Part shown: positions 9,468 through 18,101 of the stretch, piece by piece
Position numbering within the stretch: the stretch's first letter is position 1
Layout of the letters: every line of letters begins with the position of its first letter
Assembly (NCBI RefSeq): GCF_000283515.1
Contig: NC_015976.1
Coordinates: forward strand, 3,504,501 to 3,568,500
DNA length: 64,000 nucleotides
From: Sphingobium sp. SYK-6
GTDB taxonomy: Bacteria > Pseudomonadota > Alphaproteobacteria > Sphingomonadales > Sphingomonadaceae
Direction: 5' to 3'
Notes under the pieces: model-generated
Told to the model about the DNA's origin: nothing
What the model saw: only the letters and a program-made list of their open reading frames with translations
Database searches by the model: none
Position numbers and translations under genes: made by a program

Positions 9468-10469
9468 ATGCGGATCCATCATATCATCGGCCTGATGGCG
9501 AGTGCGGCGTGCCTGCCTGCGACGCCGTCGCTGGCGCAGCCTGCGGGGTCGCATCCCGCTCCGACGGTCACCTCTTCCCCGGGCGGCCCCACCATGCCGC
9601 ATCATGCCGACTGGAACCGGACGGTCGAGGGGCGCTGGTGGGCGGGACATGAAGCGCCGGGCGGCTGGTCGGCCTATCGCACGCCCGTCAACGGCTTCAT
9701 CCTGCCCGGCTACTGGCTGCAGCCCGGCTATCACATCGCCGAGCCCGAGCGATACGGTCTCCCGCAGCCGCCGCCGGGCTATGGCTGGTCGCGCTACTAC
9801 GACGATGCCGTGCTCACCGACACCTATGGCAGCGTCCATGACTCCCGCATCGGCTATGACTGGGACCGCCCCGGGGGCTACAGCGATGCCGATTATCGGT
9901 ATGACGCTGCGCCGGAGGAAATGCGCCGGGACGATGCCGGCCGCGCGGTTGCCGGCGCAGCGATCGGCGGAGTCGCTGGCGGCCTCATCGGCAGCGCCGT
10001 TGCCGGGCCGGGCAACCGCACCGGCGGCGCCATCCTCGGCGCCGGGCTGGGCGCGATCACCGGTGCGGTGGTCGCCGATGCATCGGCGGGGCCGCGCGGA
10101 GACATGGCGTACGCCCCGGCCCGGGGAAGCCTCTCGGCGGCGGAGCAAAAGCTCCTGCGCGAGGAAGCTCGCCAGCGTCGCAAGCTCGACACGCTGGCGC
10201 GCAAGGCAGGCTATGCCGATTATGACGCCTTCCTGCTCGCCCGCGCCGCATATGACGAGAGGCACGCCCCCGCACCGCTGCACCGGGCGCCGCACTGGGC
10301 CATGACGGGCGGGCCGGAATATACCGTCTCCCGGCAGGGTGGCGTTGCTTCGCCGTCGACGCCGCGCGTTCACACCCGGCAACTGCCCGGCTATTATGCC
10401 GATGGATATTATTATCCGGGGGCGACCATCACCACCATCACGATCGATCCCGGCGGCTCGCCGCCCTGA
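9468..10469 (+). CDS. Exported RcnB-like protein with glycine-zipper segment
   Basis: A 333-residue secreted protein: signal peptide to about residue 24 (SLAQ), a Tyr/Pro/Trp-rich part with the RcnB-like pattern FILPGYWLQPGYHI and GYGWSRYYDDAVL (residues about 77-115), then a glycine-zipper of two short hydrophobic helices (AIGGVAGGLIGSAVAG and GAILGAGLGAITGAVV, about residues 164-205), and a basic/coiled region after it. RcnB-like domains are periplasmic and linked to metal homeostasis; glycine zippers insert in outer membranes. The combined role here is unknown. Preceded by an AGGAAGCGGAAGG-type purine run. Confidence 0.7.
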   Translation: MRIHHIIGLMASAACLPATPSLAQPAGSHPAPTVTSSPGGPTMPHHADWNRTVEGRWWAGHEAPGGWSAYRTPVNGFILPGYWLQPGYHIAEPERYGLPQPPPGYGWSRYYDDAVLTDTYGSVHDSRIGYDWDRPGGYSDADYRYDAAPEEMRRDDAGRAVAGAAIGGVAGGLIGSAVAGPGNRTGGAILGAGLGAITGAVVADASAGPRGDMAYAPARGSLSAAEQKLLREEARQRRKLDTLARKAGYADYDAFLLARAAYDERHAPAPLHRAPHWAMTGGPEYTVSRQGGVASPSTPRVHTRQLPGYYADGYYYPGATITTITIDPGGSPP

Positions 10470-10524
10470 GCCCGCATGCCCCGACAGGGGTAAGTCATAG
10501 CAATGCGCAGATTTGGCCGGAGGC

Positions 10525-11304
10525 TCAGCTCTGAACGAGCTTCTTGTCCGCTCCGGGGATCAACGACGGCTCGAACCGTTCCCAGCCGGCGCGGCCGAGC
10601 CGCTCGATCGGCTGATAGCGGACCTTGTAGTTCATCCGGTCCGAATTCTCGACCCAATAGCCCAGATAGACATAGGGCAGGCCGGCACGCTGGGCGCGCA
10701 GGATATGGTCGACGATGATGAAGCTGCCAAGCCCCGGCCGATCCGCATGGTCCGGATCGAAGAAGCTGTAGATCATAGAGAGACCATCGCCCTGCTTGTC
10801 CGTCAGGCAGGCGCCGATGAGCCGTCCGGGACGGCCATCCTCGCTGTTCGCCGGCTCACGATATTCCACGACATAGGTCTCGACCGGCGTCTGCTCGACC
10901 ATGTCGGCAAAGTCGATCTCGTCCATCTCGGTCATGCCGCCATTGGGGTGACGTGCTGACAGATAACGCTGCAGCAGCGCGAACTGCTCGTCGGTGGACC
11001 AGGGCTTGCAGGCCCGCACCACCAGATCACTGTTGCGGCGCACGAGGCGGCGCTGCGTCGCGTTCAGGCGGAATTCGTCGGCGACGATGCGCACCGACAC
11101 GCAGGCATTGCAGTCCGTGCAACTCGGCCGATAAGCGACGTTCTGGCTGCGGCGAAAGCCGATGCGACCGAGCGCATCGTTCAGTTCCGAGGCATGCTCG
11201 CCGGCAAGCTCGGTGAAGACTTTGCGTTCGGTCCTCCCCGGAAGATAGGGGCAGGGACCGGCATTCGTCATGAAGAAACGCGGAAACCGGAACGCTGCGC
11301 TCAC
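10525..11304 (-). CDS. bpt: Aspartate/glutamate leucyltransferase (arginyltransferase family)
   Basis: Transfers leucine from Leu-tRNA to proteins with N-terminal Asp or Glu, marking them for ClpS-ClpAP in the N-end rule pathway. The product shows the family hallmarks: [16 protein letters not shown] near the N-terminus, the Cys-rich [16 protein letters not shown] segment, and the C-terminal domain with [17 protein letters not shown]. The GTG at 11304 is preferred: it sits behind a GGGAGA site, while the longer frame needs a TTG at 11322. About 259 residues, the usual length. Confidence 0.92.
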   Translation of the reverse strand: MSAAFRFPRFFMTNAGPCPYLPGRTERKVFTELAGEHASELNDALGRIGFRRSQNVAYRPSCTDCNACVSVRIVADEFRLNATQRRLVRRNSDLVVRACKPWSTDEQFALLQRYLSARHPNGGMTEMDEIDFADMVEQTPVETYVVEYREPANSEDGRPGRLIGACLTDKQGDGLSMIYSFFDPDHADRPGLGSFIIVDHILRAQRAGLPYVYLGYWVENSDRMNYKVRYQPIERLGRAGWERFEPSLIPGADKKLVQS

Positions 11305-11475
11305 ATCGTCTCCCTGCGGCAATGGGCCGATGACTCAACTGGAAAGACTATGCCCATATAGCGGCATCGTGAAAAGACCATTTACTCCGTCTCCTGGCCG
11401 GAACCGTCATCAGGTTGCCCCTCGGGCATCGAAATCCGCGTGGGCATGCAAGGGATTTTGCCGCACTTCCGCCCC

Positions 11476-12132
11476 TCAGCCGCCCAGCGGGATGATGGCG
11501 CAAGCCAGACGCGCCACCTCGCCCGAATCGTGACTGACGTAAAGGATCGGCAAGCCAAGCTCGTCGCGCACCCGCTCGATGACGCGCAGTATCTCTTCCC
11601 GGCGCGCCGCGTCGAGCGAGGACAGCGGCTCGTCCATGAGCAGGAAGCGCGGCCCGCTGAGCAGGGCCCGGCCGATGGCGACTCGCTGTGCCTCCCCGCC
11701 GGACAGCGTGCGCGGCCAGCGATGCATCAGATGGTCGATGCCGAGGAACTCGACCGTCTGCTCAATGCCGATCCAGCGCTCGGCCGGTGGGGCCAGCCGC
11801 CATCCGTAAAGGAGATTGTCGCGCACCCGGCGATGCGGGAACAGCCGGCCATCCTGAAAGACATAGCCGGCCCGGCGCCGCTCGGGGGGGAGATCGATGC
11901 CGGACGCACTGTCGAAGAGCACCTGCCCCGCCACCGCGATGCGTCCCCGGTCCGGTCGCAGCAGCCCGGCCACCATGTTGAGCACGGAGGTCTTGCCGGC
12001 GCCCGAGGGGCCGAACAGGGCGGTCAGGCCACCCCCGCCCGACTGGCCGGCACTCTCCGTGTTTTCCTCCGGTGCGCGCAGGCTTATGCGCGTATCGCCG
12101 AGCCGACGCTCGACATCGATCTCAAAGGACAT
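11476..12132 (-). CDS. modC: Molybdate ABC transporter ATP-binding protein
   Basis: ATPase of the molybdate/tungstate importer. Walker A GPSGAGKTS, signature LSGGEAQRVAIGRAL, and Walker B FLLMDEPLSSLDA are all present. At 218 residues it is short for ModC: the C-terminal molybdate-sensing TOBE domain is missing, so transport is unlikely to be trans-inhibited by bound oxyanion. The ATG at 12132 overlaps the end of modB by 11 bases, which fixes the start and implies coupled translation. Last gene of the modE-like/modA/modB/modC run. Confidence 0.92.
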   Translation of the reverse strand: MSFEIDVERRLGDTRISLRAPEENTESAGQSGGGGLTALFGPSGAGKTSVLNMVAGLLRPDRGRIAVAGQVLFDSASGIDLPPERRRAGYVFQDGRLFPHRRVRDNLLYGWRLAPPAERWIGIEQTVEFLGIDHLMHRWPRTLSGGEAQRVAIGRALLSGPRFLLMDEPLSSLDAARREEILRVIERVRDELGLPILYVSHDSGEVARLACAIIPLGG

Positions 12133-12814
12133 GGCCGCCCTTCCCCTGCCCCATGCGGCGGGCCAGCACTTCCGAAAGGACCAGCGCGCCGAGCGACAGC
12201 AGCACCGCGATGGCGGCAAGGCGCGTCACCGCGGCTTCGTTGCCGGGAATCTGCAAGGCACTGTAGATGGCGATGGGGATCGTCCGCGTCTCGCCGGGAA
12301 TGTTGGATACGAAGGTGATCGTCGCGCCAAACTCGCCGATCGATCGCGCGAAGCCGAGCACGGCGCCGGCCAGCAAGCCCGGCGCGGCGAGCGGGAGCGT
12401 GATGGAGAAGAACACGCGCACGGGCGAAGCGCCCAGCGTGCGCGCCGCCCCCTCGAGCCGCCGGTCCACGGCCTCGATCGAGAGGCGCATCGCGCGGACC
12501 ATGAGCGGCAGCGCCATGACCGCCGCCGCCAGCGCCGCGCCGGTCCAGCGGAACATGAAGCTGACGCCGAACCAGTCGGCCATCCACCGCCCCGCCGGAC
12601 CGTTGGCACCGAAGGCGATCAGCAACAGCCAGCCGGTCACGACCGGCGGCAGCACGAGCGGCAGATGCACCAGCGCATCGAGCAGCAGCTTGCCGGGGAA
12701 GCGCCCGCGCGCGAGCAGCCAGGCAAAGCCGAACGCGAGCGGCATCGTCGCGAGCACCGCGACGATGCTGACCCGCAGCGAGAGCAGGATGATCTCCCAT
12801 TCCTCGCCCGTCAC
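12122..12814 (-). CDS. modB: Molybdate ABC transporter permease
   Basis: Inner-membrane permease of 230 residues with five to six hydrophobic helices and the EAA loop EGAARTLGASPVRVFFSITL that docks on ModC, followed by GFARSIGEFGATITFVSN, a typical ModB stretch. The frame is open further upstream, but homologues start at VTGEEWEIILLSLRVS; GTG 12814 therefore fits best. The gap to modA is about 85 bases. Confidence 0.92.
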   Translation of the reverse strand: MTGEEWEIILLSLRVSIVAVLATMPLAFGFAWLLARGRFPGKLLLDALVHLPLVLPPVVTGWLLLIAFGANGPAGRWMADWFGVSFMFRWTGAALAAAVMALPLMVRAMRLSIEAVDRRLEGAARTLGASPVRVFFSITLPLAAPGLLAGAVLGFARSIGEFGATITFVSNIPGETRTIPIAIYSALQIPGNEAAVTRLAAIAVLLSLGALVLSEVLARRMGQGKGGHVL

Positions 12815-12899
12815 AAAGCGGACCGGACATAATAGGACACATAAAACGGACGGTGCAGCGTGCGCTGTCCTACCCTTGGCCAGGCCAGTGCCATCGCCC

Positions 12900-13673
12900 T
12901 CATCGGACCGGAAATCCCCGCCGGGCAAAGATGGCCTTGCCTTCGCGCGACAGCAGAAAACGGCGGAAATCCTCGACTTCCGGATGTCTGGAGCCACGCA
13001 GGATCGCCAGCGGATAGACGATCGGCGGATGCGTCCCGGACGGGAACACGCCCACGATCCGCACGCCGGAAGACGCGCGCGCGTCGGTTTCATAGACGAC
13101 ACCTAAAGGGGCCGCGCCACGCTCCACCAGCGCGAGAGCAGCGCGGACATTCTCGGCGCGCGCCACGCGGGCTTCCACGCTGCGCCAGACGCCGAGCGCG
13201 GCAAGCGCGGCCTTGCCATATTTGCCGGCGGGAACGGCGTCGGGATCGGCCATGGCAAGGCGCCCCTTGCCGAGCGCCCGGGCGAGCGGAAACCCACGGG
13301 CGATCCGCAGCGCCACGGCACTGCGCGCCGGGGCGACCAGCACCAGCCGGTTGGTGAGGAAATCCGCGCGCGAGCCCGGCCGGAGCAGACCCTTGCCCGC
13401 GACATGGTCCATCCATGCCTCATCGGCCGACACGAAGAGATCGGCGGGTGCACCCGCCTCGATCTGACGCGCCAGCGCAGGCGATGCGGCGAAAGACAGC
13501 ACCGGCGCGGCATGACGCCGCGCTGCCCAGGCCCGCGCCGCATCGTTCATCGCTTCCTGCAGGCTGGCGGCGGCAAGGACCAGAGGCCCACGCCGCTGCG
13601 CCTGTGCCTGCGCGGCACCGGACAGCAAGACCGAGGCGAACAGCAGCAGGCAGAAAAACGAACGGATCTTCAA
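12900..13673 (-). CDS. modA: Periplasmic molybdate-binding protein
   Basis: Captures molybdate for ModBC. The 257-residue protein begins with a signal peptide (MKIRSFFCLLLFASVLLSG, cleavage near AQA) and has the ModA blocks LVLAAASLQEAMNDAARAW, APADLFVSADEAWMD, NRLVLVAP and the Tyr-containing VVYETDARAS that contacts the oxyanion. The start codon is TTG at 13673: no ATG or GTG lies near, and the signal peptide begins exactly there behind a GGGGA site. A rare start codon may keep expression low. Confidence 0.9.
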   Translation of the reverse strand: MKIRSFFCLLLFASVLLSGAAQAQAQRRGPLVLAAASLQEAMNDAARAWAARRHAAPVLSFAASPALARQIEAGAPADLFVSADEAWMDHVAGKGLLRPGSRADFLTNRLVLVAPARSAVALRIARGFPLARALGKGRLAMADPDAVPAGKYGKAALAALGVWRSVEARVARAENVRAALALVERGAAPLGVVYETDARASSGVRIVGVFPSGTHPPIVYPLAILRGSRHPEVEDFRRFLLSREGKAIFARRGFPVR

Positions 13674-13703
13674 AGGCAGGATCCCCGGTGAGCGGCTCGA
13701 TCA

Positions 13704-13725
13704 GCTATAGTTCAGCGTATACAGC
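13704..13725 (-). promoter_or_regulatory. Possible Mo-box upstream of modA
   Basis: GCTATA and TATACAGC form an imperfect inverted pair separated by 8 bases, 30-50 bases upstream of the modA start. This recalls ModE operators (TATA-type half sites around a short spacer). The match is weak; the position and the adjacent modE-like gene are the main support. Confidence 0.3.
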
Positions 13726-13813
13726 AATGAAGAGGCAGGGCAATTGCGAGTCACGCAACGAACGACCCGACACCCGAGGTCACGAAGGATGGACGCCCCC
13801 CTACCCCGGCCGC

Positions 13814-14194
13814 TCAGCCCTTCTGCGTCACGCGGGGCGCCGGCAGCATCGCGGCTTCGAGCGCGGCATGGTCCGGGCAGCGGGATGCGCTGTCGAGCCG
13901 GGCCTGCAGGGCCCGATAATGCGCGAGCACCGACGTGCCGAACGGCGTCACGCGTGCGCCGCCGCCATGGGCACTGCCGGGCGAGGTTTCCACCAGCGGC
14001 TCGCGCCAGCAGCGATTCATGGCATCGACCAGCAGCCATGCGCGGCGATAGCTCATGTCCATGGCGCGTGCGGCGCCTGAAATGGAGCCATGGGCATCAA
14101 TGGCATCGAGCAGGTCCGCCTTGCCGGGGCCCATTGCGATCTCGTCCCCGCAATAAAGCTGGATCTTGAGCTTGAATGTGCCTGGCGCGGTCAT
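13814..14194 (-). CDS. ModE-like winged-helix regulator without molybdate-binding domain
   Basis: A 126-residue protein equal to the N-terminal DNA-binding half of ModE: LLDAIDAHGSISGAARAMDMSYRRAWLLVDAMNR is the LysR-like helix-turn-helix, followed by GGGARVTPFGTSVLAHYRAL. The two C-terminal Mop/TOBE domains that sense molybdate in E. coli ModE are absent, which is common in alphaproteobacteria. It lies 140 bases upstream of modA on the same strand and probably controls modABC. Confidence 0.83.
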   Translation of the reverse strand: MTAPGTFKLKIQLYCGDEIAMGPGKADLLDAIDAHGSISGAARAMDMSYRRAWLLVDAMNRCWREPLVETSPGSAHGGGARVTPFGTSVLAHYRALQARLDSASRCPDHAALEAAMLPAPRVTQKG

Positions 14195-14252
14195 GCCGCG
14201 ATCCTAGAGGCTTTTCGCCACGCGCGGAAAGCCTGTTCGCGCGGCAGGTCGT

Positions 14253-15512
14253 TCAGGCAAGTTCGACCGGCGTGACTTCATAGCCGCCATCGACCAGCGC
14301 CGCGATGAGCCGGCGCAGATGCGCCTCGTCGCGCGTCTCGCATTCGATATCGGTGATGAGGCCCTTGGCCGGGAGCGAGGTGAACACGCGCTGGTGATAG
14401 ACCTCGATGATGTTGACCTGCTGCTCGTGGAAGATGCGCGAGACATGGTAGAGCGCGCCCGGCCGATCCTGCAGGCGGATGCGCAGGCGCGCGAGCCGCC
14501 CGGAGCGCGCCAGATCGCGCAGCAGCACGTTGGCGAGCAGGCGCGTATCGATATTGCCCCCGCAAAGCACCAGCCCGACGGTCCGTCCCGCGAACATGGC
14601 CTTGTGCTCGATCAGCGCCGCGAGGCCGGCCGCGCCCGCGCCCTCGACCACGGTCTTCTCGATCTGCAGGAGCAGGCTGACCGCCTGTTCCAGCGCCCGC
14701 TCGCTCACCAGTACGACATCGTTGGCCAGAGCCTCGACGAAGCGCCGGGTGAGCTTGCCCGGCTCCTTGACCGCAATGCCCTCCGCCAGCGTGTCGCCGC
14801 CGGTCGGCAAGGCGACATGCTTCACGAAATCATACATGGAGGGATAGAGCTCGGCCTGGACGCCGATCAGCTCGATACCCGGCTTGAGCGCGCGCGCGGC
14901 CGTGCCCATGCCGGAGAAGAGGCCGCCGCCGCCGATGGGGATGACGAGCGTGTCGACGTCCGGCGCGTCCTCCAGAAGCTCGAGCGCGACCGTGCCCTGG
15001 CCGGCAATGATGTCCGGCTCGTCGAAGGGATGCACGAAGGTGAGGCCGCGCTCTGTTTCCAGCTCGCGGGCATGGGCATTGGCTTCGTCGAAGGTCTCGC
15101 CGAACAGGACGACCGTGGCGCCATGGCCTTCCGTCTGCATCACCTTCACCAGCGGCGTGGTCTGGGGCATGACGATCGTGACCGGCACGCCGAGCCGCGC
15201 GCCATGATAGGCAAGGCCCTGCGCATGATTGCCGGCCGAGGCGGCGATCACGCCCTTGGCCCGCGCCGTGTCGTCGAGCAGCAGCAGCCGGTTGAGCGCG
15301 CCGCGCTCCTTGTAGGCGGCGGTGAACTGATGATTCTCGAACTTGAGATAGACCGTCGCGCCGGTGAGGCTGGACAGCGTCTTGCTGACCAGCGTGGGCG
15401 TGCGCACGATCGAGCCACCAATCCGCTCCCGCGCCGCGCGGACATCGGCAATGGTCACCGGCAGCGCCTGCGCGCCGGCCGGCAAGGGCTCTATCGTCTC
15501 GATCCTGTTCAT
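14253..15512 (-). CDS. ilvA: Threonine ammonia-lyase (threonine dehydratase) with ACT domain
   Basis: PLP enzyme converting threonine to 2-oxobutanoate, the first step toward isoleucine. The 419-residue protein has the PLP-lysine (AAYKERGALN, Lys68), the phosphate-binding glycine loop IPIGGGGLFSG near residue 200, and a C-terminal ACT-type domain (about residues 340-419, LRIRLQDRPGALYHVSRIF). It is shorter than the two-ACT IlvA of enterics and matches the single-ACT form often annotated as tdcB/ilvA. Divergent from the dehydrogenase gene. Confidence 0.92.
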   Translation of the reverse strand: MNRIETIEPLPAGAQALPVTIADVRAARERIGGSIVRTPTLVSKTLSSLTGATVYLKFENHQFTAAYKERGALNRLLLLDDTARAKGVIAASAGNHAQGLAYHGARLGVPVTIVMPQTTPLVKVMQTEGHGATVVLFGETFDEANAHARELETERGLTFVHPFDEPDIIAGQGTVALELLEDAPDVDTLVIPIGGGGLFSGMGTAARALKPGIELIGVQAELYPSMYDFVKHVALPTGGDTLAEGIAVKEPGKLTRRFVEALANDVVLVSERALEQAVSLLLQIEKTVVEGAGAAGLAALIEHKAMFAGRTVGLVLCGGNIDTRLLANVLLRDLARSGRLARLRIRLQDRPGALYHVSRIFHEQQVNIIEVYHQRVFTSLPAKGLITDIECETRDEAHLRRLIAALVDGGYEVTPVELA

Positions 15513-15567
15513 GGCGGGCGCCCTATCCCATCTGGCGCTTCCTGAAAACAGGCTCTATGCCCGCCTT

Positions 15568-16437
15568 ATGGCAAAAATCGCGTTTATCGGGCTGGGGGTG
15601 ATGGGCGCGCCGATGGCAGGGCATCTTGCCAGAGCGGGACATGAGCTCTCCGTATTCAATCGATCGATGGGCAAGACCCAGGCATGGGTGGACCGTTATG
15701 GCGGCATCGCGGCGATCAGCCCGGCGCAGGCAGCGGAAGAAGCCGACATCGTGATCAGCTGCGTGGGCACGGACGACGACCTCGCCGCCGTGACCATCGG
15801 CCGCGACGGCGCGTTCCGTACGCTGCGCTCGGGCGGCCTCTATGTCGATCACACAACCGTTTCGGCGCGGATAACGCGGCAACTCGCGCTCGAAGCGGAC
15901 AGTCGCGGCCTGCACTTCGTCGACGCGCCGGTCTCGGGCGGCCAGTCCGGCGCGGAGGCGGGCACGCTCTCCGTGATGTGCGGCGGCAGCGCGCCGGCGG
16001 TGGAAGCCGCGCGGATCGTCATGCAGAGCTATGCCGCGCGCGTCGTGCATTGTGGAGAGGCGGGCGCCGGGCAGACCACCAAGATGGTCAACCAGATCTG
16101 CATCGCCGGGGTGCTGGAGGGCATCTCGGAAGCGCTGCGCTTCGCCCAGGCATCCAAGCTCGATCTTGCCCGGGTGCACGAAGCGATCTCGGGCGGGGCG
16201 GCGCAGAGCTGGCAGCTGGACAATCGCTGGCAGAGCATGGCCGAGGACCGGTTCGACTTCGGCTTCGCGATCGAATGGATGCGCAAGGATCTCGGCCTCG
16301 CGCTGGACGAGGCGAAGGCCATCGGCGCGACGCTGCCGGTGACGGCGCTGGTGGATCAATATTATGCGGAAGTGGTAGCGATGGGTGGAGGACGGCAGGA
16401 TACGAGCGCATTGGTGAGGCGCCTGCGCAAGCCATGA
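15568..16437 (+). CDS. NAD(P)-dependent 3-hydroxyisobutyrate dehydrogenase-family oxidoreductase
   Basis: Beta-hydroxyacid dehydrogenase of 289 residues. The Rossmann motif FIGLGVMGAPMAGHL opens the protein; the substrate loop DAPVSGGQSGAEAGTLSVM and the catalytic-Lys segment GAGQTTKMVNQ follow in the expected places. The family oxidises 3-hydroxyisobutyrate, tartronate semialdehyde or related short hydroxyacids; the true substrate is not evident. First gene of a three-gene run joined by 4-base ATGA overlaps. Confidence 0.9.
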   Translation: MAKIAFIGLGVMGAPMAGHLARAGHELSVFNRSMGKTQAWVDRYGGIAAISPAQAAEEADIVISCVGTDDDLAAVTIGRDGAFRTLRSGGLYVDHTTVSARITRQLALEADSRGLHFVDAPVSGGQSGAEAGTLSVMCGGSAPAVEAARIVMQSYAARVVHCGEAGAGQTTKMVNQICIAGVLEGISEALRFAQASKLDLARVHEAISGGAAQSWQLDNRWQSMAEDRFDFGFAIEWMRKDLGLALDEAKAIGATLPVTALVDQYYAEVVAMGGGRQDTSALVRRLRKP

Positions 16438-18101
16438 TCCGGTTCCGCGTCCGGCCCCTGATTGCCGCCCTGCTCGCCGCCTGTACCCCCGTCACGCTTC
16501 AGGCGAGCGGCCTCATCGACAATGTGAACGGCATCACCATCGACGAGACGGGCGACCTCGTCCATTTTACCGGCCTCCTCATCGACAGCGAGGGCCGCGT
16601 GGAGAAGCGGCTGGCACGCGGCGAGAAGCGCCCCGAGCGGCCGGACTTCCGCTATGACGGCAAGGGGCGCACGCTCATCCCGGGCATGATCGATGCGCAT
16701 GGCCATGTGATGGATCTCGGCTTCACGCGCCTCAACCTCGACCTCAGCGACACCAAGTCGCTGGAGGAAGCGAAAGCGAAGATCGCTGCCTTCGCCGCCG
16801 AGAATCCCTCGCGCCCGTGGATCCTGGGCTTTGGCTGGAACCAGGAAGTCTGGGGCCTCGGCCGTTTCCCCACCGCTGCCGATCTCGACGGGCTGGCGGA
16901 AGGCCGGCCGATCTGGCTGGAGCGCGTGGACGGCCATGCCGGCTGGGCCAACACGGCCGCGCTCACCGCCGCGAAGATCACCGCCACCACGAAGGCGCCG
17001 TCCGGCGGGCGGATCGAGATGGCGGCCGGCAAGCCAAGCGGCGTGCTGGTCGACAAGGCGATGGCGCTGATGCAGGCGGTGGTCCCGGCGCCGCAGCCCA
17101 AGGATTATGACGCGGCGCTAATCAAGGCGCAGGACGCGCTGCTCGCGCGCGGCGTGACCGCCATCGCCGACATGGGCACCACCATAGAGGCCTGGCAGGC
17201 CTATCGCCGGGCAGGCGACCGGGGCGCGCTGCGCATCCGCATCATGGGCTATGCGCGTGGCATGGATCAGGCGACGTTGATCGCCGGCCCCGGCCCCACG
17301 CCCTGGCTCTATGACGACCGGCTGCGACTGGGCGGCGTCAAGCTGATGATCGACGGTGCGCTCGGCTCGCGCGGCGCGGCGCTCAAGGCGCCTTATGCCG
17401 ATGCACCACGAGAAAGCGGCCTGCCGATGCTGACATCGACCCAGCTTCGCAACCAGATGAGCCGCGCCGCAATGGACGGCTTCCAGCTCGCGGTCCACGC
17501 CATCGGCGACAAGGCCAATGCCGAGCTGCTCGATGCGATCGACGAGCTGAGCTTCACGTACAAGGGCGACCGGCGCTGGCGCATCGAGCATGCCCAGATC
17601 GTCGACCCCGCCGACCTGCCCCGCTTCGCGCAGCATGGCGCCATCGCGTCCATGCAGCCGCAGCACGCCACGTCCGACTGGTCGATGGCCATCGCGCGCA
17701 TGGGGCAGGAGAGGCTCGGCGGCGCCTATGCCTGGAAAGCCATGCTGGACAACAAGGTGCCGCTCGCCTTCGGCTCGGACGTGCCGGTCGAGCCGGCCGA
17801 TCCGTTCATCGGCCTGCGCGCCGCGCTCACCCGCGTCGATGGCAACGGCCAGCCGCCGGGCGGATGGATGCCCGAGCAGCGCCTCTCGTTCGCGCAGGCC
17901 CTGCGCGCTTATGGCTGGGGCGCGGCCTATGCCGGGTTCGCCGAGCAGCGTTTCGGCAATCTCGCGCCGGGCCAGCGGGCGGACTTCATCATCCTCGACC
18001 GCGATGTCGAACTGGCGGCACCGCGCGACCTGCCCGCCACACGGATCGTCGAAGTATGGATTGGCGGGCAGCGCACGATCATGAAGGACGACGAGCCATG
18101 A
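16434..18101 (+). CDS. Exported amidohydrolase of the YtcJ-like family
   Basis: A 555-residue metal-dependent hydrolase with an N-terminal signal peptide (MIRFRVRPLIAALLAACTP). Metal ligands are seen in GMIDAHGHVMD near residue 80, later His in VHAIGDKAN and IEHAQIVDP, and Asp in LAFGSDVPVEP. The C-terminal GQRADFIILDRD is typical of this superfamily. YtcJ-like enzymes include N-acyl and formamide hydrolases; the substrate is unknown. Start codon overlaps the preceding stop (ATGA). Cys17 could even serve as a lipobox cysteine, although the context AACT is weak. Confidence 0.87.
   Translation: MIRFRVRPLIAALLAACTPVTLQASGLIDNVNGITIDETGDLVHFTGLLIDSEGRVEKRLARGEKRPERPDFRYDGKGRTLIPGMIDAHGHVMDLGFTRLNLDLSDTKSLEEAKAKIAAFAAENPSRPWILGFGWNQEVWGLGRFPTAADLDGLAEGRPIWLERVDGHAGWANTAALTAAKITATTKAPSGGRIEMAAGKPSGVLVDKAMALMQAVVPAPQPKDYDAALIKAQDALLARGVTAIADMGTTIEAWQAYRRAGDRGALRIRIMGYARGMDQATLIAGPGPTPWLYDDRLRLGGVKLMIDGALGSRGAALKAPYADAPRESGLPMLTSTQLRNQMSRAAMDGFQLAVHAIGDKANAELLDAIDELSFTYKGDRRWRIEHAQIVDPADLPRFAQHGAIASMQPQHATSDWSMAIARMGQERLGGAYAWKAMLDNKVPLAFGSDVPVEPADPFIGLRAALTRVDGNGQPPGGWMPEQRLSFAQALRAYGWGAAYAGFAEQRFGNLAPGQRADFIILDRDVELAAPRDLPATRIVEVWIGGQRTIMKDDEP

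Noticed and set aside
12815..12899. Possible extra gene fused to the start of modB in an open frame up to 13102
   Set aside because: The extension is antisense-like sequence within modA; ModB homologues start at VTGEEWE.
15684..16433. N-terminal extension of the amidohydrolase frame (805 codons)
   Set aside because: It is the out-of-frame shadow of the dehydrogenase gene; a signal peptide and an ATGA overlap mark the true start at 16434.
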